This document shows positions 8,258 to 17,900 of a DNA stretch of 35,149 nucleotides, piece by piece. The first letter of the stretch is position 1, and the number at the start of each line of letters is the position of its first letter. Source of the stretch: Spirochaetales bacterium. GTDB lineage: Bacteria > Spirochaetota > Spirochaetia > DAHUYW01. The notes under the pieces are model-generated. The model saw nothing but the letters and a program-made list of their open reading frames with translations, did no database searches and had not been told where the DNA came from. The position numbers and the translations under genes were made by a program. Location of the stretch: the NCBI GenBank assembly GCA_027314665.1, contig DAHVAK010000112.1:1-35149 (forward strand), given 5' to 3'.

Positions 8258-9396
8258 AGCTGCTCCTCCTCTATGAATACCCCCCCTCTCCCGGAGGCCT
8301 CGCGACTCAAGGCGACCTGCTCCACCGCGGCTTGAAGGAGCTCGGAGTGGAGGTGCAGGCGGCGCACTTCGAGTCTCCCCAGGAAAAGGAGTGGTACTAC
8401 CGATGGTACCGGCCCGACCTCACGGTTGGGGTTGGGTACTGGGGCCACACCCCGCACATCGTGCTGCATCCCCACAAACAGGGGATCCCGGCGATTCCCT
8501 GGCTGGTGGCGGACGGCTACATCGCGAACTACCGGGAGGTCCTGAACGAACTTCCCCTTATCCTCGTCACCTCGAACTGGGTGAAGGAGGTCTACATCCG
8601 CGACGGGATCCGCTCGGACAATATCGAGGTTTTGCCCGTCGGCTGTGACACGAGCGCCTTCGTCCCCCGAACCCTCGAGGATCCGAAGGTGCGGGCGGTC
8701 CGCGAGGTGTTCGGGATCGGCGACGAGGAGCTCTTTCTTCTGACCGTCGGAGGAGACGGAGCCTCGAAGGGGGCGCAGGAGGTGATGCAGGCCTTGGCCC
8801 TACTCGGGGACACCGTGCCTCCGTGGCGCTACGTGTGCAAGGTGTGGCCCCAGCCGCGCACCTTCGCGCAGAATGTCCTTGATCTCAAGCTCGCCGCCAG
8901 CCTCGGCATCGACAAGCGGGTCACCTATGCGACAAACGTCGTCTCGCGCACCTTCATGCCCTATCTGCTTGCGGCCTGCGACATCTACACGGCCCCCTCC
9001 CGGATCGAAGGCTTCGGGATGCCGCAAGTGGAGGCCGGAGCCTGCGAAAAGCCCGTGCTCGGGATCAAGGCGATGGCCCTCCTCGACACGGTCGTGCACG
9101 GGGAGAGCGGCTACTTGGCGGAGGTCGGCATCGAGAACCGCATTCACGAGGCGGTCCTCGGGGTCGACGAGGGCTTCGAGCCCGGCCACAAGGTCGTCTT
9201 CGATCCGCCGCGGATTGCGGACTACCGGGCGAGCGTCACCGACGTCGCGGAGGGCCTGCGGCAGCTGATGACCGATCCGGTCCTGCGCACCCGCATGGGC
9301 GCGGCGGGCCGCAAGCGGGTGGAGCGCCTCTTCGACTACCGGGTGGTGGCCAGATCCTTCGTGGAGATCCTGAAGCGGCGGCTTGGAATCGAGTAG
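8254..9396 (+). CDS. family 4 (GT-B) glycosyltransferase
   Basis: A 380-residue retaining GT4-type glycosyltransferase. The N-terminal half holds a Rossmann-like domain beginning LLLLYEYPPSPGG; the C-terminal half carries the nucleotide-sugar site with EGFGMPQVE, the family's EX7E-type signature, near residues 251-259. There is no membrane segment, so it acts in the cytoplasm or at the inner membrane face. The GTG start at 8254 overlaps the deacetylase stop. The following glycosidase ribosome site begins within 25 bases of its end, so the three genes form one operon. Donor and acceptor cannot be read from sequence. Confidence 0.85.
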   Translation: MKLLLLYEYPPSPGGLATQGDLLHRGLKELGVEVQAAHFESPQEKEWYYRWYRPDLTVGVGYWGHTPHIVLHPHKQGIPAIPWLVADGYIANYREVLNELPLILVTSNWVKEVYIRDGIRSDNIEVLPVGCDTSAFVPRTLEDPKVRAVREVFGIGDEELFLLTVGGDGASKGAQEVMQALALLGDTVPPWRYVCKVWPQPRTFAQNVLDLKLAASLGIDKRVTYATNVVSRTFMPYLLAACDIYTAPSRIEGFGMPQVEAGACEKPVLGIKAMALLDTVVHGESGYLAEVGIENRIHEAVLGVDEGFEPGHKVVFDPPRIADYRASVTDVAEGLRQLMTDPVLRTRMGAAGRKRVERLFDYRVVARSFVEILKRRLGIE

Positions 9397-9418
9397 CGGG
9401 CGGGAGGGAGGGTGTTCC

Positions 9419-10615
9419 ATGAATCGCTTGCTTGCCCGGGAGGTGCTCGCGGCCAGGGAAGCCGCTCGCGCGGTGCTCCTGCACAATGCGGCGGGCCCCT
9501 GCGAAGGGCTCCCACGAGCTGCCGGGTGGGGCTATCCCGAGCCCTACACCCGCGACCTCATGATCTCCTCCCTGGGCATCCTGGCTAGCGGAGACAGCGA
9601 GCTGCGCGCGGTGCTGCGCCGAGTGCTCGAGCGCTGCGCGCGAAGTCAGAGTGAGCACGGCCACATCCCCTCCCTCGTCCACGACCCTCTCGATCGAGGG
9701 GCGAGCGACACGACCCCCCTCTTCCTTCTCGCCGTGGCGCTCTATCGGCGGGCGAGCGGCGAGGGAGACTTTCTCGCCGAGGCGGTCGAGCGCTCCCTCA
9801 CCTGGATGGCCTACCAGAGCCCCGGCGACGAGGGGCTGGTGGCGCAGCTTCCGACGAGCGATTGGCGCGATGAGCAATGGGTCCTTGGCTATGGGCTCTA
9901 CGTGAACTGCATCGTCTACGCCTGCCTGCGACTCTACGGCAAGACGCAGGAGGCTGGGCGTCTTGGCGCGTTGGCGAACATGCCGGTGGTTCAGGGTGAA
10001 TCGCAAGAGCGGCACGTTCACGAGGGGCTGCGAGCGCGGGAGGCACCGCACTTTGCGCTGTGGTCCTACAAGCTCTACTCAAGCGACCGCTTCGATCTCC
10101 TCGGCAACTCCCTGGCAATCATCACCGGTCTCGCGGACGAGGCGCTCTCGCGCGAGATCGTGACCTGGACGGAGCGGGAGTGCGACGGCATGCGAACGCG
10201 CGGGGAGCTCGCGGTGGAGCTTCCTCCCTGCTTCTTTCCCTACATCCGTCCCGGCGACTCGGACTGGCGCCCGCGCTACGAGCGCTACAACCGCCCGGGT
10301 GAGTACCACAACGGCGGGGTCTGGCCCTTCGTCGGTGCCTTCTACGTCGTGGCCGCTCTGGCGGCGGGGCTACCCGAGATCGCCGAGCGAGGCCTCGCGG
10401 AGCTCACTCGGCTCAATCGGCTCGCGGCGGATCCGGGGCGGATCGCGGCCGAGGCGCAAAGCGGGGGCTGGGCGGGGGCGGACTGGGGCTTCAACGAGTG
10501 GATCACGGCGCAGTCCGGGCGGGCGGCGGGCCAGGACTGGCAGACCTGGTCGGCGGCGATGTACCTCTACGCTGCGGAGTGCGTGGAGCGGGGGCGGGTA
10601 CTCTTCTTCTCGTAG
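9419..10615 (+). CDS. (alpha/alpha)6-barrel glycosidase, GH100/debranching-like
   Basis: A 398-residue cytoplasmic protein. YTRDLMISSLG (43-53), GASDTTPLFLLA (94-105), DWRDEQW (148-154) and EYHNGGVWP (295-303) match motifs of the (alpha/alpha)6 glycosidases around neutral invertases (GH100) and amylo-alpha-1,6-glucosidases. Such enzymes hydrolyse sucrose or alpha-glucosidic bonds; the exact substrate is open. Start: ATG at 9419, after a strong GGAGGGAGG site, rather than the upstream in-frame ATG inside the preceding gene. Third gene of the deacetylase-glycosyltransferase operon. GC content falls sharply right after its stop. Confidence 0.78.
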   Translation: MNRLLAREVLAAREAARAVLLHNAAGPCEGLPRAAGWGYPEPYTRDLMISSLGILASGDSELRAVLRRVLERCARSQSEHGHIPSLVHDPLDRGASDTTPLFLLAVALYRRASGEGDFLAEAVERSLTWMAYQSPGDEGLVAQLPTSDWRDEQWVLGYGLYVNCIVYACLRLYGKTQEAGRLGALANMPVVQGESQERHVHEGLRAREAPHFALWSYKLYSSDRFDLLGNSLAIITGLADEALSREIVTWTERECDGMRTRGELAVELPPCFFPYIRPGDSDWRPRYERYNRPGEYHNGGVWPFVGAFYVVAALAAGLPEIAERGLAELTRLNRLAADPGRIAAEAQSGGWAGADWGFNEWITAQSGRAAGQDWQTWSAAMYLYAAECVERGRVLFFS

Positions 10616-10626
10616 CCATCGTAGAA

Positions 10627-10698
10627 TCGTCCATCTTCCGGAAACTTCGTCCATTCACTTCGCCTAGGCTTGCCCTTAAAGTCAATCCAAGATCGAAT
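10627..10698 (+). promoter_or_regulatory. predicted AraC-regulated promoter of the ABC operon
   Basis: TCGTCCAT occurs at 10627-10634 and again at 10647-10654, a direct repeat of exactly 20 bp, the geometry AraC-type activators use. Fifteen bases downstream, TTGCCC (10670-10675), a 17-base spacer and TCGAAT (10693-10698) make a weak sigma70-like promoter that would start about 15 bases before the gene. A similar repeat pair stands at 14902-14927. Confidence 0.5.
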
Positions 10699-10720
10699 GT
10701 TGAGGACACAGGGGGCTTAT

Positions 10721-12019
10721 ATGAAAAGAATTGTTTTGGTGAGCGTCATGACCGTTGCGACGCTCTTGCTTACCGCGGGATACGCATTGGCCTCGGGAAG
10801 CAAGGAGCCATCCTCGCAAGGTAAGGTGATGCTCCACTTCGCGAACTGGGTTTCGGCCGAAGCGGCCACCCGCAAGAACATTGGGGAGGTGATTGCAGCG
10901 TTCGAAAAGGAGAATTCCGGCGTCGAGGTCGACAACGTCGCCATCCCCTTCGATGAGATGCACCAGCAGCTTCTCATCCAGACGGCAGGAGGAGACCCAC
11001 CCGAGGTCATGCAGCTGAATGGACCATGGCCGGCGGAGCTGGGCGGAGTGGGTGCACTCGCGGACCTCGGCAAGTACGCGAGCAAGGAGTTCCTCGCTGA
11101 CAACTGGAAGGGCGGCTTGGAGGCTGGGATGTACAAAGGGGTGCTCTACGCCGTCCCCTTCGGACTCACACCGCACGGCTTTTGGTGGAACAAGAAACTT
11201 TTTGCCGAGGCCGGGCTCAATCCCAACAATCCGCCCAAGACCATGGACGAGCTCATCAGCGACATTAAAATTCTCAAGGCGAAGCTTCCGTCGGACATCT
11301 ATCCCATCGGATTGGACACGACCAAGATATCCTACGCCCTTACCGAGTTTTGGCCATGGATCCTCACCTTCGGCGGGCGTCCGATGTACAACGAGGATTA
11401 CAATTTCGATACTCCGGAGGTCAAGAAGGCATTCGATTTCCTTCAGACTGCCGCGAAGGACGGATGGACTCCCGTTGGACAGCAGATCAAGGACGAGCGA
11501 GAGCTCATGGCGAAGGACAAGATCGTCATGAAGCTCGACGGTCCCTACCTTGTCGGAATTCTCCGATCGCTCAACCCCGACCTCGCAGGGAAGGCATTTT
11601 TCGATACCTTCGGTGTGACTACGGTACCGATCGGGAGCGGTGATACCCCGGTGACGATTGCCGATATTCACCAGCTCGGGATGTCCGCTCAGGCGAAGCA
11701 CCCCCGCATGGCTTGGAAGTTCATGCAGTTTCTCATCAGCAGCGGAATTTCGGTGAAGGTGTACCAGGTCCCGTATGGCCTTATTCCGTCTCTGAAGAGC
11801 ACGTTCGAGAAGTATCCTGAGCTCTATGACAATCCGGTCGCGCAGGAGTATGCAAAAGCGATAATTCCGTCGATGATCGGCGGTCCCTACAACCCTGAAT
11901 ACGGCGCGGCAGGACAGTTCATTATCCGGGGCATGCAGCAGGTAGCGTTGACCAACGCCCCCGTCGATCAGACCCTCAAGGAGATAACGGCGAACCTCAA
12001 GACACTCTATGGCAAATAG
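10721..12019 (+). CDS. ABC sugar transporter, extracellular solute-binding protein
   Basis: A 432-residue family 1 (MalE-like) solute-binding protein. A signal peptide (MKRIVLVSVMTVATLLL) is followed by a probable cleavage before SGSKEPSS. There is no lipobox Cys, so it is periplasmic rather than lipid-anchored. Family features include the LHFANWVSAE first strand, GGDPPEVMQLNG, YAVPFGLTPHGFWWNKKLF and PPKTMDEL. It would capture a sugar or oligosaccharide and deliver it to the two permeases encoded next. Start: ATG at 10721 with AGGGGG about seven bases upstream; the TTG further upstream lies at the predicted -35. GC is clearly lower than in the gene before it. Confidence 0.92.
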   Translation: MKRIVLVSVMTVATLLLTAGYALASGSKEPSSQGKVMLHFANWVSAEAATRKNIGEVIAAFEKENSGVEVDNVAIPFDEMHQQLLIQTAGGDPPEVMQLNGPWPAELGGVGALADLGKYASKEFLADNWKGGLEAGMYKGVLYAVPFGLTPHGFWWNKKLFAEAGLNPNNPPKTMDELISDIKILKAKLPSDIYPIGLDTTKISYALTEFWPWILTFGGRPMYNEDYNFDTPEVKKAFDFLQTAAKDGWTPVGQQIKDERELMAKDKIVMKLDGPYLVGILRSLNPDLAGKAFFDTFGVTTVPIGSGDTPVTIADIHQLGMSAQAKHPRMAWKFMQFLISSGISVKVYQVPYGLIPSLKSTFEKYPELYDNPVAQEYAKAIIPSMIGGPYNPEYGAAGQFIIRGMQQVALTNAPVDQTLKEITANLKTLYGK

Positions 12020-12045
12020 AAGGCGTAAACCGCCACGCTGTATTC

Positions 12046-12077
12046 GTCGCGCGCTCGGGCTTGCTCTAGCGCGCGAC
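12046..12077 (+). terminator. hairpin between binding protein and permease genes
   Basis: GTCGCGCGC (12046-12054) and GCGCGCGAC (12069-12077) form a perfect 9-bp stem with a 14-base loop, 26 bases after the binding-protein stop. Only a C/T-rich stretch follows, no T-run. Such hairpins commonly stabilise the binding-protein part of the message or partly terminate it, giving more binding protein than permease. Confidence 0.5.
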
Positions 12078-12103
12078 CTTCTCACTTCTTACCGGAGGTT
12101 CGG

Positions 12104-13078
12104 ATGATCGAAGGCAGAAACGTTCCCGATGGTCAGCCGTCCCCATCGGGGAACGGGACACACGACCGCAGGATCGGTCGGGTCGCGCTTAGCCGCAGGA
12201 CGCGCTCGGACTACCTGTATGCCTTCGCGTTTCTGACTCCGTGCCTTGTCATCCTTGGAGTTATCGTTTTCTACCCCCTTGCGAAGGTGCTTGCGTTGAG
12301 TCTGCACAACGCAAGCCTGCTGATGGCGGGTCGGCAGCAGTTCGTCGGACTGGAGAACTTCATTGAATTATTCACTCGCGATTCGGTCTTTCCGATCGCG
12401 ATTGTGAACACCCTCGAGTTTACCGTTTTCTCGGTAGCCGGGGGCTTCATCGTGGGTTTTGCGCTCGCGTTGGTGTTGAACGAAAGGATACCCCTTCGGA
12501 ACTTCTTTCGGGGAGTTGCGCTCATTCCGTGGGTTATTCCCGGCGTGATTGTCGCTCTGTTGACACTCTATATGTTCAACGGTGAAGTTGGAATCGTCAA
12601 CTACACCCTTCACTCCGTTGGGATCATTCGGAAGTTCATCCCCTGGTTCGCGAATGAACAGGCGGCCATGTGGGCCCTTATCGTGGTAAACGTGTGGAAT
12701 CAGGCTCCGTTCTACATGCTGATGCTGCTGGCAGGGCTGCAGACCCGCCCAGAGGAGCTGGTAGAAGCAGCCAAGATGGATGGAGCCGGCACGCTCATCC
12801 GCTTCTGGCATATCACCCTCCCGCATCTGCGCGAGATAATCATGATCATCACAGCTCTCATGGTGATCTGGAACTTCAACAACTTCGACCTGATCTGGAC
12901 CGCGACCGAGGGTGGGCCCGTAGACGCAACGATGACCCTTTCGGTCTATACCTATCGACAGGCCTTCCTCAGCTTTCGAATGGGATACGCCACGGCTATC
13001 GCAGTGATTTGGCTGCTCGGGCTGCTCGCCTTTTCGGTCTTCTATGTGCGCGTCATGGAAGGGAGGCGCCGTGCGTAA
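12104..13078 (+). CDS. ABC sugar transporter permease (MalF-type)
   Basis: A 324-residue inner-membrane permease. After a polar N-terminal stretch of about 40 residues there are six predicted hydrophobic segments, starting FLTPCLVILGVIVFYPLA. The EAA loop that contacts the ATPase reads EAAKMDGAGTLIRFWHITLP. The ATG at 12104 follows GGAGG seven bases upstream. Its end overlaps the next permease start by eight bases, so the two are coupled. It works with the upstream binding protein to import a sugar; the ATPase must come from elsewhere in the genome. Confidence 0.92.
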   Translation: MIEGRNVPDGQPSPSGNGTHDRRIGRVALSRRTRSDYLYAFAFLTPCLVILGVIVFYPLAKVLALSLHNASLLMAGRQQFVGLENFIELFTRDSVFPIAIVNTLEFTVFSVAGGFIVGFALALVLNERIPLRNFFRGVALIPWVIPGVIVALLTLYMFNGEVGIVNYTLHSVGIIRKFIPWFANEQAAMWALIVVNVWNQAPFYMLMLLAGLQTRPEELVEAAKMDGAGTLIRFWHITLPHLREIIMIITALMVIWNFNNFDLIWTATEGGPVDATMTLSVYTYRQAFLSFRMGYATAIAVIWLLGLLAFSVFYVRVMEGRRRA

Positions 13079-13925
13079 CTTTGAGCTCGATCGATACCCG
13101 TGGTTGAAGAAGACGCTCACTGGTGGTGTCTTGGCGATCTGCTTGCTGTTCATTTTCTTCCCGACCTTCTGGATGATCTCCAGCAGCCTCAAGCCAAACC
13201 GAGACGCCTTTTCCGTTCCACCGCAATGGGTTCCGAAGCGATGGACGCTGGAGAACTACAGCTCGCAGCTGAGCGATCGGAGGGGATTCCTAACTTATGC
13301 AAAGAATGGCTTTCTCGTCTCGCTCGAGAATGCCCTCTTTACGATCATGGTATCCGTGCCTGCCGGCTATGCCCTTGCGCGTATCCGATTCCCTGGCAAG
13401 CGCCCGCTCATGATAGTCATCCTCGCCTCGCAAATGTTCCCTGGCGTGATCATCGTCATCTCACTCTTCTCGATCTATCGGACGCTCCATCTTCTAAACA
13501 CCTATGCAGGGCTGGTCCTCGCCTTTACGAGCTTCAGCCTGCCCTTTGCGATCTGGATGATTAGAGGATTCTTTGAAACGATTCCTGAGGAGGTAGACGA
13601 AGCCGCCCAAGTTGACGGGTGCAATCGGCTCCAGATTCTCATCCGTATCGGACTGCCGCTCATCATTCCCGGTCTGTTGGCGGTGGGGCTCTTTTCGTTC
13701 CTGAACTCTTGGAACAATCTTATTTTCGCACTCAGTCTCACGACGCGACAGACCATGAGGACCATTCCTCCTGGTTTCCTTCTAACCTACGTCGGGGAGT
13801 TCCAATACAAGTGGTCGGATATGTTTGCGGGATCGGTGCTCGTGACGCTTCCCACGGTGGTCATCTTCATCGCCCTGCAGCGATTCCTGGTCAAGGGACT
13901 AGTTGCCGGGGCGACCAAGGGATAG
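13071..13925 (+). CDS. ABC sugar transporter permease (MalG-type)
   Basis: A 284-residue inner-membrane permease with six predicted membrane segments and the EAA loop EAAQVDGCNRLQILIRIGLP. It carries the family-typical FFPTFWMISSSLKP near the N-terminus and a short C-terminal tail. I chose GTG at 13071 because GGGAGG stands five bases before it; the frame is open to 13044, but those codons lie inside the previous gene without a ribosome site. Partner of the MalF-type permease. No ATP-binding subunit follows: the next gene is a convergent regulator 15 bases away. Confidence 0.92.
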   Translation: MRNFELDRYPWLKKTLTGGVLAICLLFIFFPTFWMISSSLKPNRDAFSVPPQWVPKRWTLENYSSQLSDRRGFLTYAKNGFLVSLENALFTIMVSVPAGYALARIRFPGKRPLMIVILASQMFPGVIIVISLFSIYRTLHLLNTYAGLVLAFTSFSLPFAIWMIRGFFETIPEEVDEAAQVDGCNRLQILIRIGLPLIIPGLLAVGLFSFLNSWNNLIFALSLTTRQTMRTIPPGFLLTYVGEFQYKWSDMFAGSVLVTLPTVVIFIALQRFLVKGLVAGATKG

Positions 13926-13940
13926 CAAAAGAGTCCCAGA

Positions 13941-14837
13941 CTAGAGCGGGTTCCCGTTGCGGTAAGCCTGAGGAGAGCATCCGACGGTCTTCTTGAACAA
14001 TCGGGAGAAGTAGAAGGGATCTTCGTAACCGAGCTGCTCTGCGATGACACTGACTGGGGCGTCGGTCGACTCGAGGTAATGACAGGCTCGGCGAATCTTC
14101 AGACGGATGAAGTATTCAATCGGCGGATAGCCTGTTTTCTGCCGAAAGAGCCAAGACAGGTGGGATGCGGACAGGCCGACCTTCGCGGCAAGGGTGCTCA
14201 GGCGGAGGGGCTCCTGGATATGGTGGTGCATGTGGTCGATCACGTGCTCTATCTTGATGTGGGATCTATCGTTGATGTGGATTTCAATGTCTTGGTTGTT
14301 GAAGATCAGAGTTCCGAGGATATTGGCCATAAGCTGCGAGCAGGCAATGAGGTGCTCGGTCGAATAGCCCCGCTTGAGCAAGGCAAGCAACTCCTCAAAC
14401 AGCTGGCAGAGAAAAGGAACGCGCTCTGGTTCTACTGAAAACGAGTGCGCGGAGACTGACAGATGGGAAAAGAAGAGGTAGGACGCCTCCCCCACGAAGT
14501 GGCTCCAGTAGATCGTCCACGGGTCGGTCGGGTCGGCGCCGTAGATGTGCGAGGAGAGGGCGGGAATGATCACGAAGCTCCGCGGGCGAATCTCAATGAC
14601 TTGCCCGCCGCCAGTGGATACGAACCCCCGCCCCCCATCGCAGTAGATGAGGATGTGCTGGTCGCAACCGTAGGCTCGTCGGCGGTAGTGGAAACGCGCG
14701 CTGGGAAAGTGGCCGGCGTCCGTAACCCGAAGCTGCGCAAGAAGCGGGTGTCGGCGCGCGCGCTCGAGGGTTTCGCGCTCGAGCACAAACATCCTCTCGC
14801 CGGCGAATCCGTCGCGCTTTCGTGTGGGCTCAGTCAT
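13941..14837 (-). CDS. AraC-family transcriptional regulator
   Basis: A 298-residue regulator. The N-terminal half is a cupin-like sugar-sensing domain (HILIYCDGGRGFV, the Pro-rich FVIIPALSSHIY and PWTIYWSHFVG are typical). The last 100 residues are a double helix-turn-helix: LSTLAAKVGLSASHLSWLFRQKTG and VSVIAEQLGYEDPFYFSRLFKKTVG. It lies convergent to the transporter and divergent from the DUF5107-like gene, so it probably activates both in response to the imported sugar. The start at 14837 fits the family length, but no good ribosome site precedes it. Line 14281 within it is about 43% GC, the lowest I counted. Confidence 0.9.
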   Translation of the reverse strand: MTEPTRKRDGFAGERMFVLERETLERARRHPLLAQLRVTDAGHFPSARFHYRRRAYGCDQHILIYCDGGRGFVSTGGGQVIEIRPRSFVIIPALSSHIYGADPTDPWTIYWSHFVGEASYLFFSHLSVSAHSFSVEPERVPFLCQLFEELLALLKRGYSTEHLIACSQLMANILGTLIFNNQDIEIHINDRSHIKIEHVIDHMHHHIQEPLRLSTLAAKVGLSASHLSWLFRQKTGYPPIEYFIRLKIRRACHYLESTDAPVSVIAEQLGYEDPFYFSRLFKKTVGCSPQAYRNGNPL

Positions 14838-14901
14838 GGGTTCATGATATTCCACTTTCCTGACGGAAGCAACAAAGGTGGGAACGAAAACAAGAAGATA
14901 G

Positions 14902-14927
14902 TCCATGTCTCCGAAGCCTTGTCTATG
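14902..14927 (+). promoter_or_regulatory. predicted AraC operator pair before the DUF5107-like gene
   Basis: GTCCAT (14902-14907) and GTCTAT (14922-14927) are direct repeats with the same 20-bp period and near-identical core as the pair at 10627-10654. They lie in the divergent region between the regulator and the DUF5107-like gene. I see no convincing -10/-35 pair downstream. Confidence 0.4.
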
Positions 14928-14980
14928 GCAACAGCGCTCCGCTTCCACCTACCATGGCGCAGCAGCAAGGGAGGATTGCA

Positions 14981-17900
14981 ATGGAGCCTCTGACCGATGG
15001 TGTGGCAATATGGGAGGAAGATATCGTCATTCCGACCTATCCCGCGGGGGAGCCCGATCACAACCCAATGTTCTTGGAGAAACGGGTATATCAGGGATCC
15101 TCGGGGGCCGTCTATCCCTTGGCGGTGATAGACTCTGTCTCCGACAGACGAATCGACAAAACCTATCACGCCGTGTACCTTGAGAACGAGCATGTCAAGA
15201 TCATGGTCCTGCCCCAGATCGGCGGCAGGATCCACATGGCATACGCAAAGGCGCTCGACTACCACTTCGTCTACTACAATCAGGTAATCAAGCCGGCGCT
15301 CGTGGGGCTCGCGGGTCCCTGGATTTCGGGTGGGATTGAGTTCAACTGGCCCCAGCACCATCGACCCTCTACCTTCTCTCCCGTGGACTATCTCCTGGAG
15401 AAGCGCGACGACGGTTCGGCAGTCGTCTGGTTGGGCGAGATAGACCGGATGAACCGAACCGAGGCGGTCGTCGGCATCAGTCTGCTTCCGGGAAGGGCAT
15501 ACATCAAAATCGAGGGGCGGCTTTTCAATCGCACCCGACTGCCTCAGACCTTTCTCTGGTGGGCGAATCCGGCAGTCGCGGTGAATGAAGACTATCAGTC
15601 GGTGTTCCCACCCGATGTCCACGCCGTCTTCGACCACGGAAAGCGCGACGTATCCCGATTTCCGATTGCCACCGGAACCTACCACAAGGTCGACTACTCC
15701 CGCGGGGTGGACATCTCGTGGTGGAAGAACATCGCCGTGCCGACCTCATATATGGCCTACCACTCGGACTACGACTTCGTGGGCGGTTACGACCACGGAA
15801 GGCGTGCCGGAATACTGCACATCGCGGACCACCACCTGTCGCCGGGCAAAAAACAATGGACCTGGGGCTGCGGGGATTTTGGCAAGGCATGGGAGCGCAA
15901 TCTGACGGACTCCGACGGTCCCTACATAGAGCTCATGGCCGGGGTATTCACGGATAATCAGCCCGATTTTTCGTGGCTCGTGCCAGGGGAGCAGAAGCGC
16001 TTCGAGCAGTACTTTCTTCCCTACTCCGGCATTGGTCGGGTGAAGAACGCTTCGCGTGATGCGGCCATCAACATCGAGATCCAGGACGGAACAGCCAGAG
16101 TGGGAGTAAGCTCCACGAGTCGACGAGCCTACCGCATAGCCGTGACCCGTATTCAGACCGAATCGCGCGGCGAGATCCTTCTCCTCGATGCCACCGCCGA
16201 AGTGGACCCTGGACATCCCTATGTGGGTGAAGTGACCCTCCCTGTGGACACACTCCCGGAGGAGATTCGGCTTGTCGTGGAGTCCCGTGACGGTACGGTA
16301 AGCCTCTCGTACCGCGAGGGGGAGCGGCCGGGGCGACCGGTACCCGAGGCCGCAACCGCGGCTCCTCCGCCTGCAGAGGTGAGGAGTGCTGAGGAGCTGT
16401 ACCTTATCGGTGTTCATCTGGAGCAGTATCGCCACGCCACGTTCAGTCCTACGGACTACTACGAGGAAGCGCTCCGCCGCGATCCGGGCGATGCGCGGTC
16501 GAACCAGGCGATGGGACTGCTCCTCCTTCGAAGAGGTCTCTTCGCAGATAGCGAGCCCTATTTCCGGCGGGCAATGGATCGGCTCACCTTGAAGAATCCG
16601 AATCCTTCAAATGGCGAGCCGCTCTACTACCTCGGGCAGGCACTCGAGCTGCAGGGCCGCTGTGAGGAGGCGAGCGACGCGTATTTCAAGGCCGCATGGA
16701 ACGGTGCCCTGCAAGGCGCGGCGTTTGGCGCCCTCGCGCGGCTGTCGGCTCGGAGAAAGGACTTTGCGACCGCCCTTTCGCTGACGGAGGAATCCCTTCG
16801 GGCGAATGGCGCGGACCTCGGGACACGCATGCTGCGAGCCATCTTTCTGCGAAAGCTCGGTCGACTCGCTGAGGCCCGTATCGAAGTCGAGTCGATACTC
16901 CGAGACGATCCTCTCGATGGTACAGCACATAATGAGCTGCGCCTAGCGGGCGAGCGTACCGGTGCGGAAGAAAATGACCGCATGCCCGCGGCAGCCGCGA
17001 CTCCGAGAATTGGAGGAGAGCTCCATCGTAGCCTCGAGGTAGCGTTCGACTACTCCCGCTGCGGGCTGTTTGAGGAGGCGCTCAAGGTCCTTGAGGTGCT
17101 TCAGGATGCCGGAGGGCCGGGAGCTCGCGATCCGCTTGTCCACTACTGTCGAGCGTTTTCCCTCGATCAGCTCGGTCGACGCGAGGAGGCGGTCGAGGCG
17201 GTGCAGTTTGCAGACTCGCAACCTGCGGGAACGTGCTTTCCCAACCAGCTCGAATCGATTGCCGTCCTCGAGCTCGCCGGCCGCCTTTTCCCGAGGGGCG
17301 CAAAATCCTTCTACTACCTCGGAAACCTGTGGTACAACAACCGCTGTCCTGATCGCGCGATAGCCGCTTGGGAGCGGTCCGTGAAGCTTGATGGGAGCTT
17401 TCCAACTCCTCACCGTAATCTCGCCCTCGCTGCTTTCAACAAGCTCGGCGACAGGGACCGAGCGCGCGGCGAGATGGAATTGGCCTTTTCGCTCGATCGC
17501 GACGACGCACGAGTTCTCTTTGAGCTCGACCAGCTCTACAAGATTTTGGGGCTGAACGGAACCGAGCGTCTGTCGCTGCTCACGAAGCACGGAGCCGTTG
17601 TGGAGCGGCGCGACGACCTTTGTTTGGAAAGGATAACGCTCCTCAATCTTCTTGGCCACTATGCAGAAGCGGGGGACCTCCTTTCAGAGCGGAAATTCCA
17701 TCCCTGGGAAGGGGGTGAAGGCAAGGTCACCCGTCAATATGTCGTTTCGCTTCTCGGCCTTTCGAAGGAGGCGCTTCTCGCGGGCAGGCCCGGGGAAGCG
17801 GCGGCGCTTGCAGAGAGGGCTCTGCGGTATCCCGAAAACCTCGGCGAGGGCAAGCTCGCCGGAGCTTTCGAGAACGATATCCACTATTACCTCGCGTGCG

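Noticed and set aside
10682-12085. 467-codon minus-strand open frame opposite the binding-protein gene
   Set aside because: The plus strand is an unmistakable solute-binding protein with signal peptide and ribosome site.
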